Below, piece after piece: positions 1 through 7,590 of a stretch of 64,000 bases of DNA (positions within the stretch are counted from its first letter, which is position 1; each line of letters opens with the position of its first letter). This DNA comes from Anaerolineae bacterium (GTDB taxonomy: Bacteria; Chloroflexota; Anaerolineae; JAFGEY01), in NCBI GenBank assembly GCA_016783145.1, contig JADHXD010000002.1, positions 19,646 through 83,645 of the forward strand, in the 5' to 3' direction. A model generated the notes under the pieces. The model ran no database searches. It saw only the letters and a program-made list of their open reading frames with translations, and was not told the origin of the DNA. The translations under genes and the position numbers were made by a program.

Positions 1-2094
1 TCCGACCATGCGCTGCGTGCCCTCCTCACCCAACACCAGGCGCTTGGACAAGCGCAGGTCCAGGGGCCCTCCGGCGGGCAAGTTGCACTGGTTCATCTTG
101 GCGTATGAGAGGATCGCGCCAGGAATGCCCTCGGCATCACGCCCCAGGGCCGGAGAGAAATTGGAGGATACCGGTTCGCCTGACCGCCTCCCATCGGGCG
201 ACGAGCCAAGACCCTGGCCGATACCGATGTACCAGGAGAACGTCCCCACACCACAAGGAAACTTGATGGCCGAACGGTGCGCTTGCGCATGCTGGTGGAC
301 GATCGATGTAAAGGCCTCGATGAGTTCACGCCCGACGGCGTCGGCCCGGTCGTCGTCGTTCCCATACTTGGGTGCCGACAGAAGCTGAGCACGAAGGGGC
401 TCGTACCCGCAGAAATCCGCGTCGAGCGCTTCGCAGAGGTCGGCCATTGTGGCTCGACTCTGCTCAAAGATCACTGTCTTGATGGCTGTCAGGGAGTCGA
501 TCGCATGCGCAGCGCTTTCGGCAAGCATACCGAACGTGCGATACTTGGCCCCGCCAGCGGTCATATCGCGACGGGACGCGATCGCCCCGTCGATCAGGGC
601 GCTCAGCAGCGGCACAGGCGCGATCGTACTCCGCTCGTCGATCGTGTCCGCGACCTGCTGCACGACCCTACCCACCATAGAGTCCAGTTGTCTCAGAAAT
701 GCCTGCCAGACCTCCTGGTAAGTGGTGAAAGCACGCGGGTCACCCGTATCGAGACCCGCCTGGAGCCCATCTGTGCGACCAGCGCCCCGGTTAAGCACCC
801 ATTCCAGGCAGAGCATCATGCTCAGTCGCTGGAAGCGAAAGTCCGTCCGCCCTGGGATGATCACCTCCCAGCACCCATCATTGGTATAGTCACGCGCATC
901 CCCGACCGGCATGCCAATCCGTACCAGGTCCGGGACGATCGCTTCGTCGTTAAAGATCGCTGGCATGCCCCCACCCTCCTTGAGCACCTCGCAAGTCCGG
1001 ATGACAAGCTCTTCAGGCGAATCTCGGTGCAGGCGTACGGTGAGCAGTGGATTGGTCATCCGGTTGCGGCGATAGCTCTCCAACAGCAAGAAGGTCAGGG
1101 GATCAGTCCCATCTGCGCCGTCAGGCTTGAGGCCGCCGATCACGATGTTCTGGAGCCAGTGGTTCGTGGCGTCGAGGCTGTCTCGATCGGTCCCGATCTG
1201 AGAAGAGGTATCGTGTCGCGTGCGTCGGGCGGCCTCCACCGACTCAGGCGTGCGCGCCTCGGGCCGCTGCTCTTCTATGGTCTGTGCACGCTCGTTGAAT
1301 TTCAGGCAGAAGCAGTCCACCAATTCCGCCGCCCGCGGGAGGGTCAGCCGACCGCTTTCCAGATCGGCCCGCAAGTAGGGCCACGCGTACTGGTCCAGCC
1401 GCCCCACTGCGTTCCCATTCATCGTGGAATGAAACACCATATGCAGCAGCCATACGGCCTGAAGCGCCTGCCAAAACGTCCGAGACGGACCTGCCGGCGC
1501 CTGGCGCAGGTTCTCAGCCATCTCAAAGAGCTCTGAAGCTCGCTGCTCGTTCCCCTCTGCCCTCGCTTCATCCTCGCATCTCTCGGCCAAGCGCTGGGCA
1601 TAGTCCACAACCGCATCCAAGGCGATCGCGACAGAGTCGAGAAAGGCGGCTTCCTCATTTGTCCCCGCTTGACACCGCTGTTCTTCGGCCTCGGCGCGGA
1701 TCCCACGCAGGCCCTTGCCCAGCAAGGTCGGATAGTCAGGCACGATGTGACCAAAGACCGAGCGGATACTCAGTCTTTGTTCTGCCGCCGCCTTCCGCTC
1801 GCTTTCAGTCGTGTATTCTGGAAAGCCGCGTTCGCAGTGTACGCGGGGGGACTCCAGGGTCATCGAGCCAGCAAAGAGCTGTCCTTCCCACAGGTCTGTC
1901 GGCATCTCCGCGAGCTTGCGAGCGATCGCCCGAGCCTTGCGTACCGGCAGCGGCTCTGACATAAAGCGTGACTCGATGTACGTGGGGCCGAGCCACCCTA
2001 CCGGCGGCTGCTCCATTGCGGCACGCACTCGGTGCCTCAGATCGGCAACTCTTGGGGTATCCCTCAACTCCTCTATCCTCATATGGTCTGTCAT
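1..2094 (-). CDS. Glycyl radical enzyme (pyruvate formate-lyase-like), 3' end outside window
   Basis: The reverse strand is open from an ATG at 2094 to the window edge, giving the first 698 residues of a pyruvate formate-lyase-family protein. Visible features are the PFL-domain stretch GGGMPAIFND and the catalytic loop NDGCWEV. Its thiyl cysteine is Cys408 and the partner glutamate is Glu410, as in the GCxE loop of diol-dehydratase and C-X-lyase type enzymes rather than the Cys-Cys pair of true PFL. The part near the window edge (ALGRDAEG, LPAGGPLDLRL) is typical of the region before the glycyl radical motif, which lies outside. The start has a GGAGGG ribosome-binding site 8-9 nt upstream. 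Such enzymes are oxygen sensitive and need a radical-SAM activase, which is not seen here. The substrate cannot be told from this part. Confidence 0.88.
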   Translation of the reverse strand, partial: MTDHMRIEELRDTPRVADLRHRVRAAMEQPPVGWLGPTYIESRFMSEPLPVRKARAIARKLAEMPTDLWEGQLFAGSMTLESPRVHCERGFPEYTTESERKAAAEQRLSIRSVFGHIVPDYPTLLGKGLRGIRAEAEEQRCQAGTNEEAAFLDSVAIALDAVVDYAQRLAERCEDEARAEGNEQRASELFEMAENLRQAPAGPSRTFWQALQAVWLLHMVFHSTMNGNAVGRLDQYAWPYLRADLESGRLTLPRAAELVDCFCLKFNERAQTIEEQRPEARTPESVEAARRTRHDTSSQIGTDRDSLDATNHWLQNIVIGGLKPDGADGTDPLTFLLLESYRRNRMTNPLLTVRLHRDSPEELVIRTCEVLKEGGGMPAIFNDEAIVPDLVRIGMPVGDARDYTNDGCWEVIIPGRTDFRFQRLSMMLCLEWVLNRGAGRTDGLQAGLDTGDPRAFTTYQEVWQAFLRQLDSMVGRVVQQVADTIDERSTIAPVPLLSALIDGAIASRRDMTAGGAKYRTFGMLAESAAHAIDSLTAIKTVIFEQSRATMADLCEALDADFCGYEPLRAQLLSAPKYGNDDDRADAVGRELIEAFTSIVHQHAQAHRSAIKFPCGVGTFSWYIGIGQGLGSSPDGRRSGEPVSSNFSPALGRDAEGIPGAILSYAKMNQCNLPAGGPLDLRLSKRLVLGEEGTQRMVG

Positions 2095-2165
2095 CCGCGA
2101 TCCCTCCAGGCTCAACCAGACAGCTATCACTCCGTTCTACGCCCGCGCTCTGCCTGTAGGGTGTG

Positions 2166-2194
2166 ATTGTACCACGGAAGACAGCGCAAGGCAA
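2166..2194 (-). promoter_or_regulatory. Promoter of the glycyl radical enzyme gene
   Basis: On the minus strand TTGCCT (2194-2189) and TACAAT (2171-2166) are 17 bp apart, and the glycyl radical enzyme start lies about 70 nt downstream. This is a good sigma70-type match. Confidence 0.55.
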
Positions 2195-2273
2195 GGTCTG
2201 CCTGCTCTGCCTGCCAGCGAGCAGGAACGAAAAAGAGCGTCACTCGCGGCACCGGGGCGCAAAGAAAGCCGGA

Positions 2274-2293
2274 GGCGCAGCGCTTGCTGCGCC
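2274..2293 (-). terminator. Hairpin after the NACHT gene
   Basis: GGCGCAGC and GCTGCGCC form a perfect 8-bp stem with a 4-nt loop, about 30 nt past the stop of the NACHT gene. The flanking CCGG bases extend the pairing. Only a broken T-rich stretch follows, so it is a weak intrinsic terminator or a transcript-end hairpin. Confidence 0.4.
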
Positions 2294-2323
2294 CCCGGCA
2301 TAGGGTAGGCCAGACCGGCACGG

Positions 2324-5065
2324 TCAGGCTGCAGTGATCGACTTTAGGCAGTTGTAGGCCGCCTCACGGACGTTCGGCAAGAGATCCTCTTCCTGCAGGA
2401 TCGGCTTGACCTGATCGACGAGATGCTGGTCACCTACCCGCCACAGCCCCAGTGCCCGCAGAGAGTCGCAGCGAATGGGGTCTGCGATCTTGCTGTCCTC
2501 TGCCAGCGCGAGCAGCGTGGAGGCAGCCTGATCCATCTCATCCAGTTCTGCCAGATACATTGCAGCCTTGTGCCGTACAGCCGCCATGTAGGATTGCTCA
2601 GCGGCTGCCTTGAGATAGGTCAGCGCCTGCTCGTCCTCTCCCCACAGAGACAGGAGGTAGGCGATAGGAACGCGGAGCGGGTCGCTCTTTTCCTCAGAGT
2701 CGTACAGCGTCACATTCAAGGCCTCCACAACCAGGTTCTTGTGCTGGACGGGCAGGGACCCCAGCATCTCCGCCGCCGATCGGCGCACCCGTGGGTACAC
2801 CTTTCTGTCCTGGATGACGCCGATCCACTCCCGGATGACATCTTCCCGGTTCGCCCCCAGCGTGCACAGGGCCTGCATGGCGGTCTCACGAACATCTTCC
2901 GTGGTGTTCTCTTCGGTCACCCAAACCAGCAACACAGAGATCGTCGCGTTGTCGAGGTCCTCGTCACCAGAAAAGCCCAGCTCTCCTAGGAAAGTAAGCG
3001 CTTCGTTCCGCGTGCTGCGATACAGGCTCTTGTCCGCAACCAACATCAGTAGATGTTGCACGCCCACATCGAGGTTCCCAGTCCGGGTGATGGCGCGTGC
3101 AGCGGCAAGCCGAACAAAATCTTTGACTTTTCGGTCTTTGCTCTCGGCGATCTCCAGCAGGGCCTCCAGTATGGTTTCGTCCGAGTACTCCAACTCACCC
3201 AGCGCATCCAGTGCCTCTCGCTGTCCAGGTGGGTAGACCTTGGGATTCCGCGCCAACGCAAGCGCGATGTGGGCGGCTTCGGCCACGTTGCCCAGCCTGC
3301 CGAGAGCTCTGACAAGTTGGCTTCGCACAGAGTCATCGACCTGCTCATCACGCGCCAACTCCCATAGCCTCTCGGTAAGCTGTGGGTCCCTCCAGGCAGA
3401 CAGTACGTGGAGCAGCCCCCGGGCAGCAGCGATCTGCACCGTGTACGGAACCTTCTCGTCCTCGTTCTCCGCGCGTGCCAGTGAAACAAGGGCATCGATG
3501 ATCGCATCACCGTGTGTGTGGGCAGCGATCAGACCCAGTGATTCTCCCATAGCGGACCGCAGATCGAGAGACCTTCCAGGATTGCGGATGCGGGCGAGCA
3601 TGCTGTCCTCAACCTCTGCCTGCAGCTCTCCGTCCAGGACTCGGCGACTCGCCAGCTTCCCGATGGACGTGATGGCCGCCTGACGCAACAGCGTGCTCGC
3701 TTCGCCATCGTCCATGCAGACCTGCAACGCCTTGACCACGCGCCCGGCATCCGGGTGCCCTGGCTCTCCCAGGAAAAGAGCGGCTGCCTCACGAGACCAC
3801 TCGTCTCGCTCACCATCCTCAATGATCTGCAGTGCTCGTTCCATGGCGTAGGGTTCGCCTGACAGCCGAAACAGCGCATCCATCGCATCGTGCCGTCCGG
3901 CCGCTTGTGGATCGGTCAACCAGTCCACCAGCCCGTCGATGATGGTCTGGCGCACACTTTGGTCCAGTCCGCTGGTCGCGCCAGCAGCTGCCAGTCCGTA
4001 TGCCGCGGCGCGCAGGTGACGATGCAGGACTCTCTTCAGCGGATCGTTCTTTCCAGCCTCAAGCACTCGGGTGATCAACCTCGCCCAGGCATCAGGGTGG
4101 TCCTCGGCCAAGAACCGCCAGGTCAGTCCAAGCTTTGTACGCCAGGCCGCATCCCACAGGTGGGAACGCACCTCGTCCCACAGAGCATCCAGTCCACTCT
4201 CGAGCAGAACGGCCTCGAGGTAGCGCGCGCCTGCAATGTCCTGAAGCAGACGAGAAGAGGCCATCTGCACCTCGGACTCTTTCTCTGTGAGGTCTGCTTT
4301 CACCTCATTCCACACCTGTTCCAGATCCGCAGCAGAGTACTCGCCCCACGGCACGAGAGCAAAGTGGGCGAACTGCTCCGGATCTAGCGATGGCTCGTAA
4401 GCATCGGCCCGTGCGGTCACGATGCACTTGCAGCGGGGATACTGCCGCGCCCATGATTCGATTTGGCCGGCGACCCTGGCCCGGTCGTCCTGACTGGGGA
4501 CCGCGTCCAGGTCGTCAAAGCAGAGCAACGCCTGTCCGCGCACGAGCATATCCTGGAACATCTGAGGGGGCAGGGAGAGGTCCATGTGCTGCTGCGCGTC
4601 CTCAGACAGGTACTCGGGCAAAGAACACTGTGAGGCCACCAGCTCGGGCAGGTTGATGATGCACGTCAAGAAGTGCGCCCCTTCATTCGACGTCGACAAC
4701 GGATGCGTCGCCAGGTCGCGCAGCGCGATGGTCTTTCCTGCGCCCGCCTCGCCCAGCAGAACGACGCGAGACTCGCGAGACACAATCTCCCGAACCGACG
4801 TTGAGGGACCAAACGGCGTCCGCCTGATGAGATCTATCGGCGGCTGCGCCTCCAGTCGCTCCCGGATCTGTGCCTCGTTGGCGCGCCTGCGCGCGCTGAT
4901 CAGCGATTCTTTGGCTCGAGCCCATTCTCGCTCAGCGTAGTCTGGGCCGGGCCGAACATACTGCGGAACATAACCTTCCTCCAATGTTGCGTCTGGTTGA
5001 CCGATACGTTTCAAAACGCCATATCGCTTCGAAACTCGGTCTGCATAGTCTGCGTGCGTGCTCAT
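2324..5065 (-). CDS. NACHT-type STAND NTPase with C-terminal HEAT-like repeats
   Basis: The protein has 913 residues. A Walker A motif (GEAGAGKT, about residues 105-112) and a Walker B motif (LLCFDDLDAV, about 180-190, with the DDxD acidic run typical of NACHT) form the NTPase core. From about residue 350 to the end the protein is a series of 30-40 residue alpha-helical repeats resembling HEAT/PBS-lyase repeats (for example AARAITRTGNLDVG, AAEMLGSLPV). The first 100 residues are helical and charged and show no known effector domain. The start is the ATG at 5065, with AAGGAG 6 nt upstream; an in-frame TTG at 5080 lies before that site. STAND NTPases act as oligomerising sensors and some bacterial NACHT proteins are phage-defence proteins, but a defence role here is only inferred. 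It stands alone in its transcription unit. Confidence 0.85.
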   Translation of the reverse strand: MSTHADYADRVSKRYGVLKRIGQPDATLEEGYVPQYVRPGPDYAEREWARAKESLISARRRANEAQIRERLEAQPPIDLIRRTPFGPSTSVREIVSRESRVVLLGEAGAGKTIALRDLATHPLSTSNEGAHFLTCIINLPELVASQCSLPEYLSEDAQQHMDLSLPPQMFQDMLVRGQALLCFDDLDAVPSQDDRARVAGQIESWARQYPRCKCIVTARADAYEPSLDPEQFAHFALVPWGEYSAADLEQVWNEVKADLTEKESEVQMASSRLLQDIAGARYLEAVLLESGLDALWDEVRSHLWDAAWRTKLGLTWRFLAEDHPDAWARLITRVLEAGKNDPLKRVLHRHLRAAAYGLAAAGATSGLDQSVRQTIIDGLVDWLTDPQAAGRHDAMDALFRLSGEPYAMERALQIIEDGERDEWSREAAALFLGEPGHPDAGRVVKALQVCMDDGEASTLLRQAAITSIGKLASRRVLDGELQAEVEDSMLARIRNPGRSLDLRSAMGESLGLIAAHTHGDAIIDALVSLARAENEDEKVPYTVQIAAARGLLHVLSAWRDPQLTERLWELARDEQVDDSVRSQLVRALGRLGNVAEAAHIALALARNPKVYPPGQREALDALGELEYSDETILEALLEIAESKDRKVKDFVRLAAARAITRTGNLDVGVQHLLMLVADKSLYRSTRNEALTFLGELGFSGDEDLDNATISVLLVWVTEENTTEDVRETAMQALCTLGANREDVIREWIGVIQDRKVYPRVRRSAAEMLGSLPVQHKNLVVEALNVTLYDSEEKSDPLRVPIAYLLSLWGEDEQALTYLKAAAEQSYMAAVRHKAAMYLAELDEMDQAASTLLALAEDSKIADPIRCDSLRALGLWRVGDQHLVDQVKPILQEEDLLPNVREAAYNCLKSITAA

Positions 5066-5244
5066 AATCTTCTCCTTCAAAATGAGGTGCGTTGCGCCAA
5101 CACGACTGTGGCGCGCACCGAGATCACTCTATGCTCAGGACACCACGGATCGTGATGCTCAGAGAGGAAAGGACTTGGGATCTCATCCCGAGGACGAGGG
5201 AATCTGGAACCGAAGCACATTTGGAAGCCGTTAAGGAACCTTCA

Positions 5245-5260
5245 GTATACTGCTACTATA
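5245..5260 (-). promoter_or_regulatory. Candidate -10 elements of the NACHT gene
   Basis: On the minus strand TATAGT (5260-5255) and TATACT (5250-5245) lie just downstream of the 11-bp repeat array. Neither has a recognisable -35 at 17 bp. This fits a promoter whose -35 is replaced by an activator bound to the array. The leader would be about 170 nt long. Confidence 0.45.
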
Positions 5261-5270
5261 CCTGGCTCGC

Positions 5271-5331
5271 ATTAGAACGGCATTAGAGAAGCGTTAGACA
5301 AGTGTTAGAAACCCATTAGATTCTCATTAGA
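5271..5331. repeat. Six tandem RTTAGA repeats with an exact 11-bp period
   Basis: ATTAGA or GTTAGA occurs at 5271, 5282, 5293, 5304, 5315 and 5326, each start exactly 11 bp after the last, with unrelated bases between. Equal helical phasing of short direct repeats is the pattern bound by OmpR/PhoB-type response regulators (Pho boxes also repeat every 11 bp). The only gene start downstream is that of the NACHT protein on the minus strand, and the array ends about 10 bp before its -10-like hexamers, the usual place for an activator. Confidence 0.8.
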
Positions 5332-5369
5332 TCGCGCCCATGCGTAAAAGCGTATCCCTGCGAGCAGCA

Positions 5370-6098
5370 TTAGGCTCGCCGGTCTGGTGGCCCAAGTAGC
5401 GCGGTGCGAACCACGAACACAAAGGCCTCCAGTACGATCCGGCCGCTCATCTTGGACTGTCCCACGCGGCGATCTTCAAAGATGATGGGGAACTCGACAA
5501 CTCGACCCTTCATTCGCTCGACATAGTAAGCGGCCCCAACTTGAAAGCCATACCCGTGTAGCTGAAGTGACTCCCACGGAACGCTCCGCAGCGTCTCTCG
5601 TCGGTAGCACCGGAACCCGCCGGTGCAGTCACGGGTCTGGAGGCGAAGCATCGTCCTGGCAAACGCGTTGCCGCCCCAGCTAATGAGCTTTCGGAGAGCT
5701 CCCCAGTTGGCAGTGCCGCCTCCCGGGACATACCGCGAGCCGATCACCAAGTCTGCGCGCTTGATCTCGTCAAGGAAGCCGGGCAAGTAGCGAGGATGAT
5801 GTGAAAAGTCACAGTCCATCTCAAAGACGCAGTCATAGTCGCGCTCAAGCGCCCAGCGGAAGCCGGTCACATAGGCAGTGCCCAATCCCATCTTGCCGCG
5901 GCGGTGCAGAACGTGGATTCCCTCCCGCTCCTGAGACAGCCGCTCAGCGATCTGGCCCGTTCCGTCTGGAGAACCGTCGTCCACAACCAGCACCTCAAAC
6001 CCACAGTCCAGTGCCTGGATGGCGTCGATCAGTGGCTCCAGATTGCCGGCTTCATTGTACGTTGGGACAATGATCAGTGCCCGCGGCAGGTCCTTCAT
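5370..6098 (-). CDS. Polyprenol monophosphomannose synthase-like GT2 glycosyltransferase
   Basis: This 242-residue protein belongs to the dolichyl-phosphate mannosyltransferase branch of GT2. Seen are the N-terminal VPTYNEAGNL, the Asp pair in VVDDGSPDG (40-41), the DCD metal site (about 95-97), GSRYVPGG, DCTGGFRCY and VGQSKMS near the end. Family members move mannose (sometimes glucose) from a nucleotide sugar to a polyprenyl phosphate at the inner membrane face, giving the lipid-linked donor used by GT-C enzymes, several of which are encoded in this window. It lacks the C-terminal membrane segments of longer homologues. It follows the GalT-like gene by 49 nt on the same strand, so the two are probably co-transcribed. 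Confidence 0.9.
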   Translation of the reverse strand: MKDLPRALIIVPTYNEAGNLEPLIDAIQALDCGFEVLVVDDGSPDGTGQIAERLSQEREGIHVLHRRGKMGLGTAYVTGFRWALERDYDCVFEMDCDFSHHPRYLPGFLDEIKRADLVIGSRYVPGGGTANWGALRKLISWGGNAFARTMLRLQTRDCTGGFRCYRRETLRSVPWESLQLHGYGFQVGAAYYVERMKGRVVEFPIIFEDRRVGQSKMSGRIVLEAFVFVVRTALLGPPDRRA

Positions 6099-6147
6099 CT
6101 CATCCCTTTCCAGACGCGCTCGACAGCCGGTTTACCTCACCGGCTCC

Positions 6148-7272
6148 TCAAGCCAACGGATCGCGCTGCGACCGGATGGCATCGATCACGTCGAACGGAT
6201 CTGTCGTGATCACGCTCGACCCGTACAGCTCCATGCAGCCCACATCTGTTGTGCGAACGTTCAGATCCCCACGATCGACCAAGCGCACCACCGCCGGGAA
6301 CCCGTCCCAATCCTCTTCCGCGACATCTATCGGGCGCTGATACAGGGCTAGGTTGAAACTCTGCACCCCCATCGCGCCGGTATAGGTCTGGAGTATGGAT
6401 CCTAACGCCTCCTTGCAGTCATCGTTGTCGATCCAACACGTCGGGGAAATGAGCAGGATCTCTTTCTCCTTGACCGGGGTCAAAGAGACGACCGCGCGGG
6501 TTTCACCGATAGTCGTTGCCAGACCCAATGCTTCATGCACCCGATAGAGGTCATCGAAGTAGTTCTCTCCGTGCGCCAGACGGTAGAGCAACGCCTGGCG
6601 TCGCCAGTGCTCCACGCGTGCATAGTGCATCCCGCGCCCCAAAGCAACCTGCATATGCCCGTGGACGATCGACGCACCCCCTTTCCACAGACAGTTCCAC
6701 ATCAAGAAAAAGTACTTTGCCGAGCGGTCCGCGTTGTGCGCTCGCTTGGCCCAGCGCAGAGCGGTATCGATGTAGTCGCGTACTCGCTCAGAGGAGATCT
6801 CCAGCGGGTTGTGCTCGTCGAATATAACCAGCCCATGGTACCCGTCGTACTTGGCGATGTTGCTGGCGGTGATGCAGTACTTGCCGCGCACACGCCCTGG
6901 CAGCCCCTCGGCAAAGATGTCCTCGGGAGTCAGGCTTTCCGGGTGGCAGAAGGGCCCGCCGCGTGTCTGCTCGATAGCGGCACATACGTCCACCTCGGGC
7001 CACAGGTCGATCGGGCGGACGCCGCGGAGTGGGTTGAACAGCGCACCCTCCATAGTGATCAGGTTGGTGACCTTGACGACGTGCTGAGTGCGAACAGCGC
7101 CCAGGTCGCCGAATGTGCTCTCGACCCACGCTTGCATCGAAGGCGGAACAGCCAGTCCTCCCACCGCCGTCTGCACGTGGTAGATCCGGTTCACGAGTGC
7201 CCGGTCCGTCTCTGAGAGAGCGGCGACGTACCCATCGAGGTGGGCGATCTGTCTCTTGGCACACTTGGCCAT
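6148..7272 (-). CDS. GalT-like HIT-superfamily nucleotidyltransferase
   Basis: The protein has 374 residues. The segment GGASIVHGHMQV carries the H-x-H-x-Q signature (His204, His206, Gln208) of the galactose-1-phosphate uridylyltransferase branch of the HIT superfamily, where the middle His forms the nucleotidyl intermediate. The rest is divergent from classical GalT, so the sugar phosphate and nucleotide are unknown. The open frame extends 219 codons further upstream, but that part overlaps the divergent gene and has no domain character. The ATG at 7272 was chosen because the conserved protein starts there and a GGAGG site lies 12 nt upstream, slightly far. It is divergent from the glycogen-synthase-like/glgC operon, which suggests a link to sugar-nucleotide turnover. 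Confidence 0.8.
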   Translation of the reverse strand: MAKCAKRQIAHLDGYVAALSETDRALVNRIYHVQTAVGGLAVPPSMQAWVESTFGDLGAVRTQHVVKVTNLITMEGALFNPLRGVRPIDLWPEVDVCAAIEQTRGGPFCHPESLTPEDIFAEGLPGRVRGKYCITASNIAKYDGYHGLVIFDEHNPLEISSERVRDYIDTALRWAKRAHNADRSAKYFFLMWNCLWKGGASIVHGHMQVALGRGMHYARVEHWRRQALLYRLAHGENYFDDLYRVHEALGLATTIGETRAVVSLTPVKEKEILLISPTCWIDNDDCKEALGSILQTYTGAMGVQSFNLALYQRPIDVAEEDWDGFPAVVRLVDRGDLNVRTTDVGCMELYGSSVITTDPFDVIDAIRSQRDPLA

Positions 7273-7305
7273 AGCAGGTGTGGTCCTCCTTTGCGCAGGC
7301 TCAAC

Positions 7306-7334
7306 ATCATAGCATAGCTCGCCCCAAAAGGCAA
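7306..7334 (-). promoter_or_regulatory. Promoter of the GalT-like gene
   Basis: Minus-strand TTGCCT (7334-7329) and TATGAT (7311-7306) have a 17-bp spacer, and the gene starts about 34 nt after the -10. It lies immediately next to the divergent promoter at 7340. Confidence 0.6.
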
Positions 7335-7339
7335 ACACC

Positions 7340-7368
7340 TTGACGAAATCCCGTTCTCGTGCTATGAT
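7340..7368 (+). promoter_or_regulatory. Promoter of the alpha-glucan operon
   Basis: TTGACG (7340-7345) and TATGAT (7363-7368) are separated by 17 bp, a strong sigma70-type match. The expected transcript start near 7375 gives a leader of about 215 nt before the first gene at 7591. Confidence 0.7.
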
Positions 7369-7393
7369 TCGACACCGTTGATGGACATCTACA

Positions 7394-7528
7394 AGGCCAG
7401 GTCGGACAGATATCACACTCTGCGGCCACCAGCCGGCATTGCAGGAAGCATCGGTGAGCCCGTGACTCGCCGGAAGCGACCTGGCCTGGAGAGGATCTGC
7501 CTGGCAGAACCCGGAAGCCTGAGGTCGC
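7394..7528 (+). promoter_or_regulatory. Structured leader with two exclusive pairings
   Basis: AGGCCAGGTCG (7394-7404) is perfectly complementary to CGACCTGGCCT (7477-7487). Part of the latter, GCGACCT (7476-7482), is also complementary to AGGTCGC (7522-7528). Both helices cannot form together. This is the layout of a switching leader, although it matches no riboswitch class I know. Confidence 0.4.
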
Positions 7529-7590
7529 CAGCTACAGACCACCATCCGTTGCTCCAGCGAGCAGACTTTGCCAGATAGGGAAGGCTGTAT

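Noticed and set aside
277..1536. A 419-codon plus-strand frame
   Set aside because: It is antisense to the glycyl radical enzyme, which shows family motifs throughout. The plus frame has low-complexity, Arg/His-rich content and no domain.
5271..5331. CRISPR-like reading of the 11-bp repeats
   Set aside because: Repeats are only 6 bp with 5-bp spacers, far from CRISPR dimensions, and no cas gene is present.
7394..7528. Cobalamin or SAM riboswitch in the synthase leader
   Set aside because: The conserved cores of those classes are not present. Only the alternative helices can be shown.
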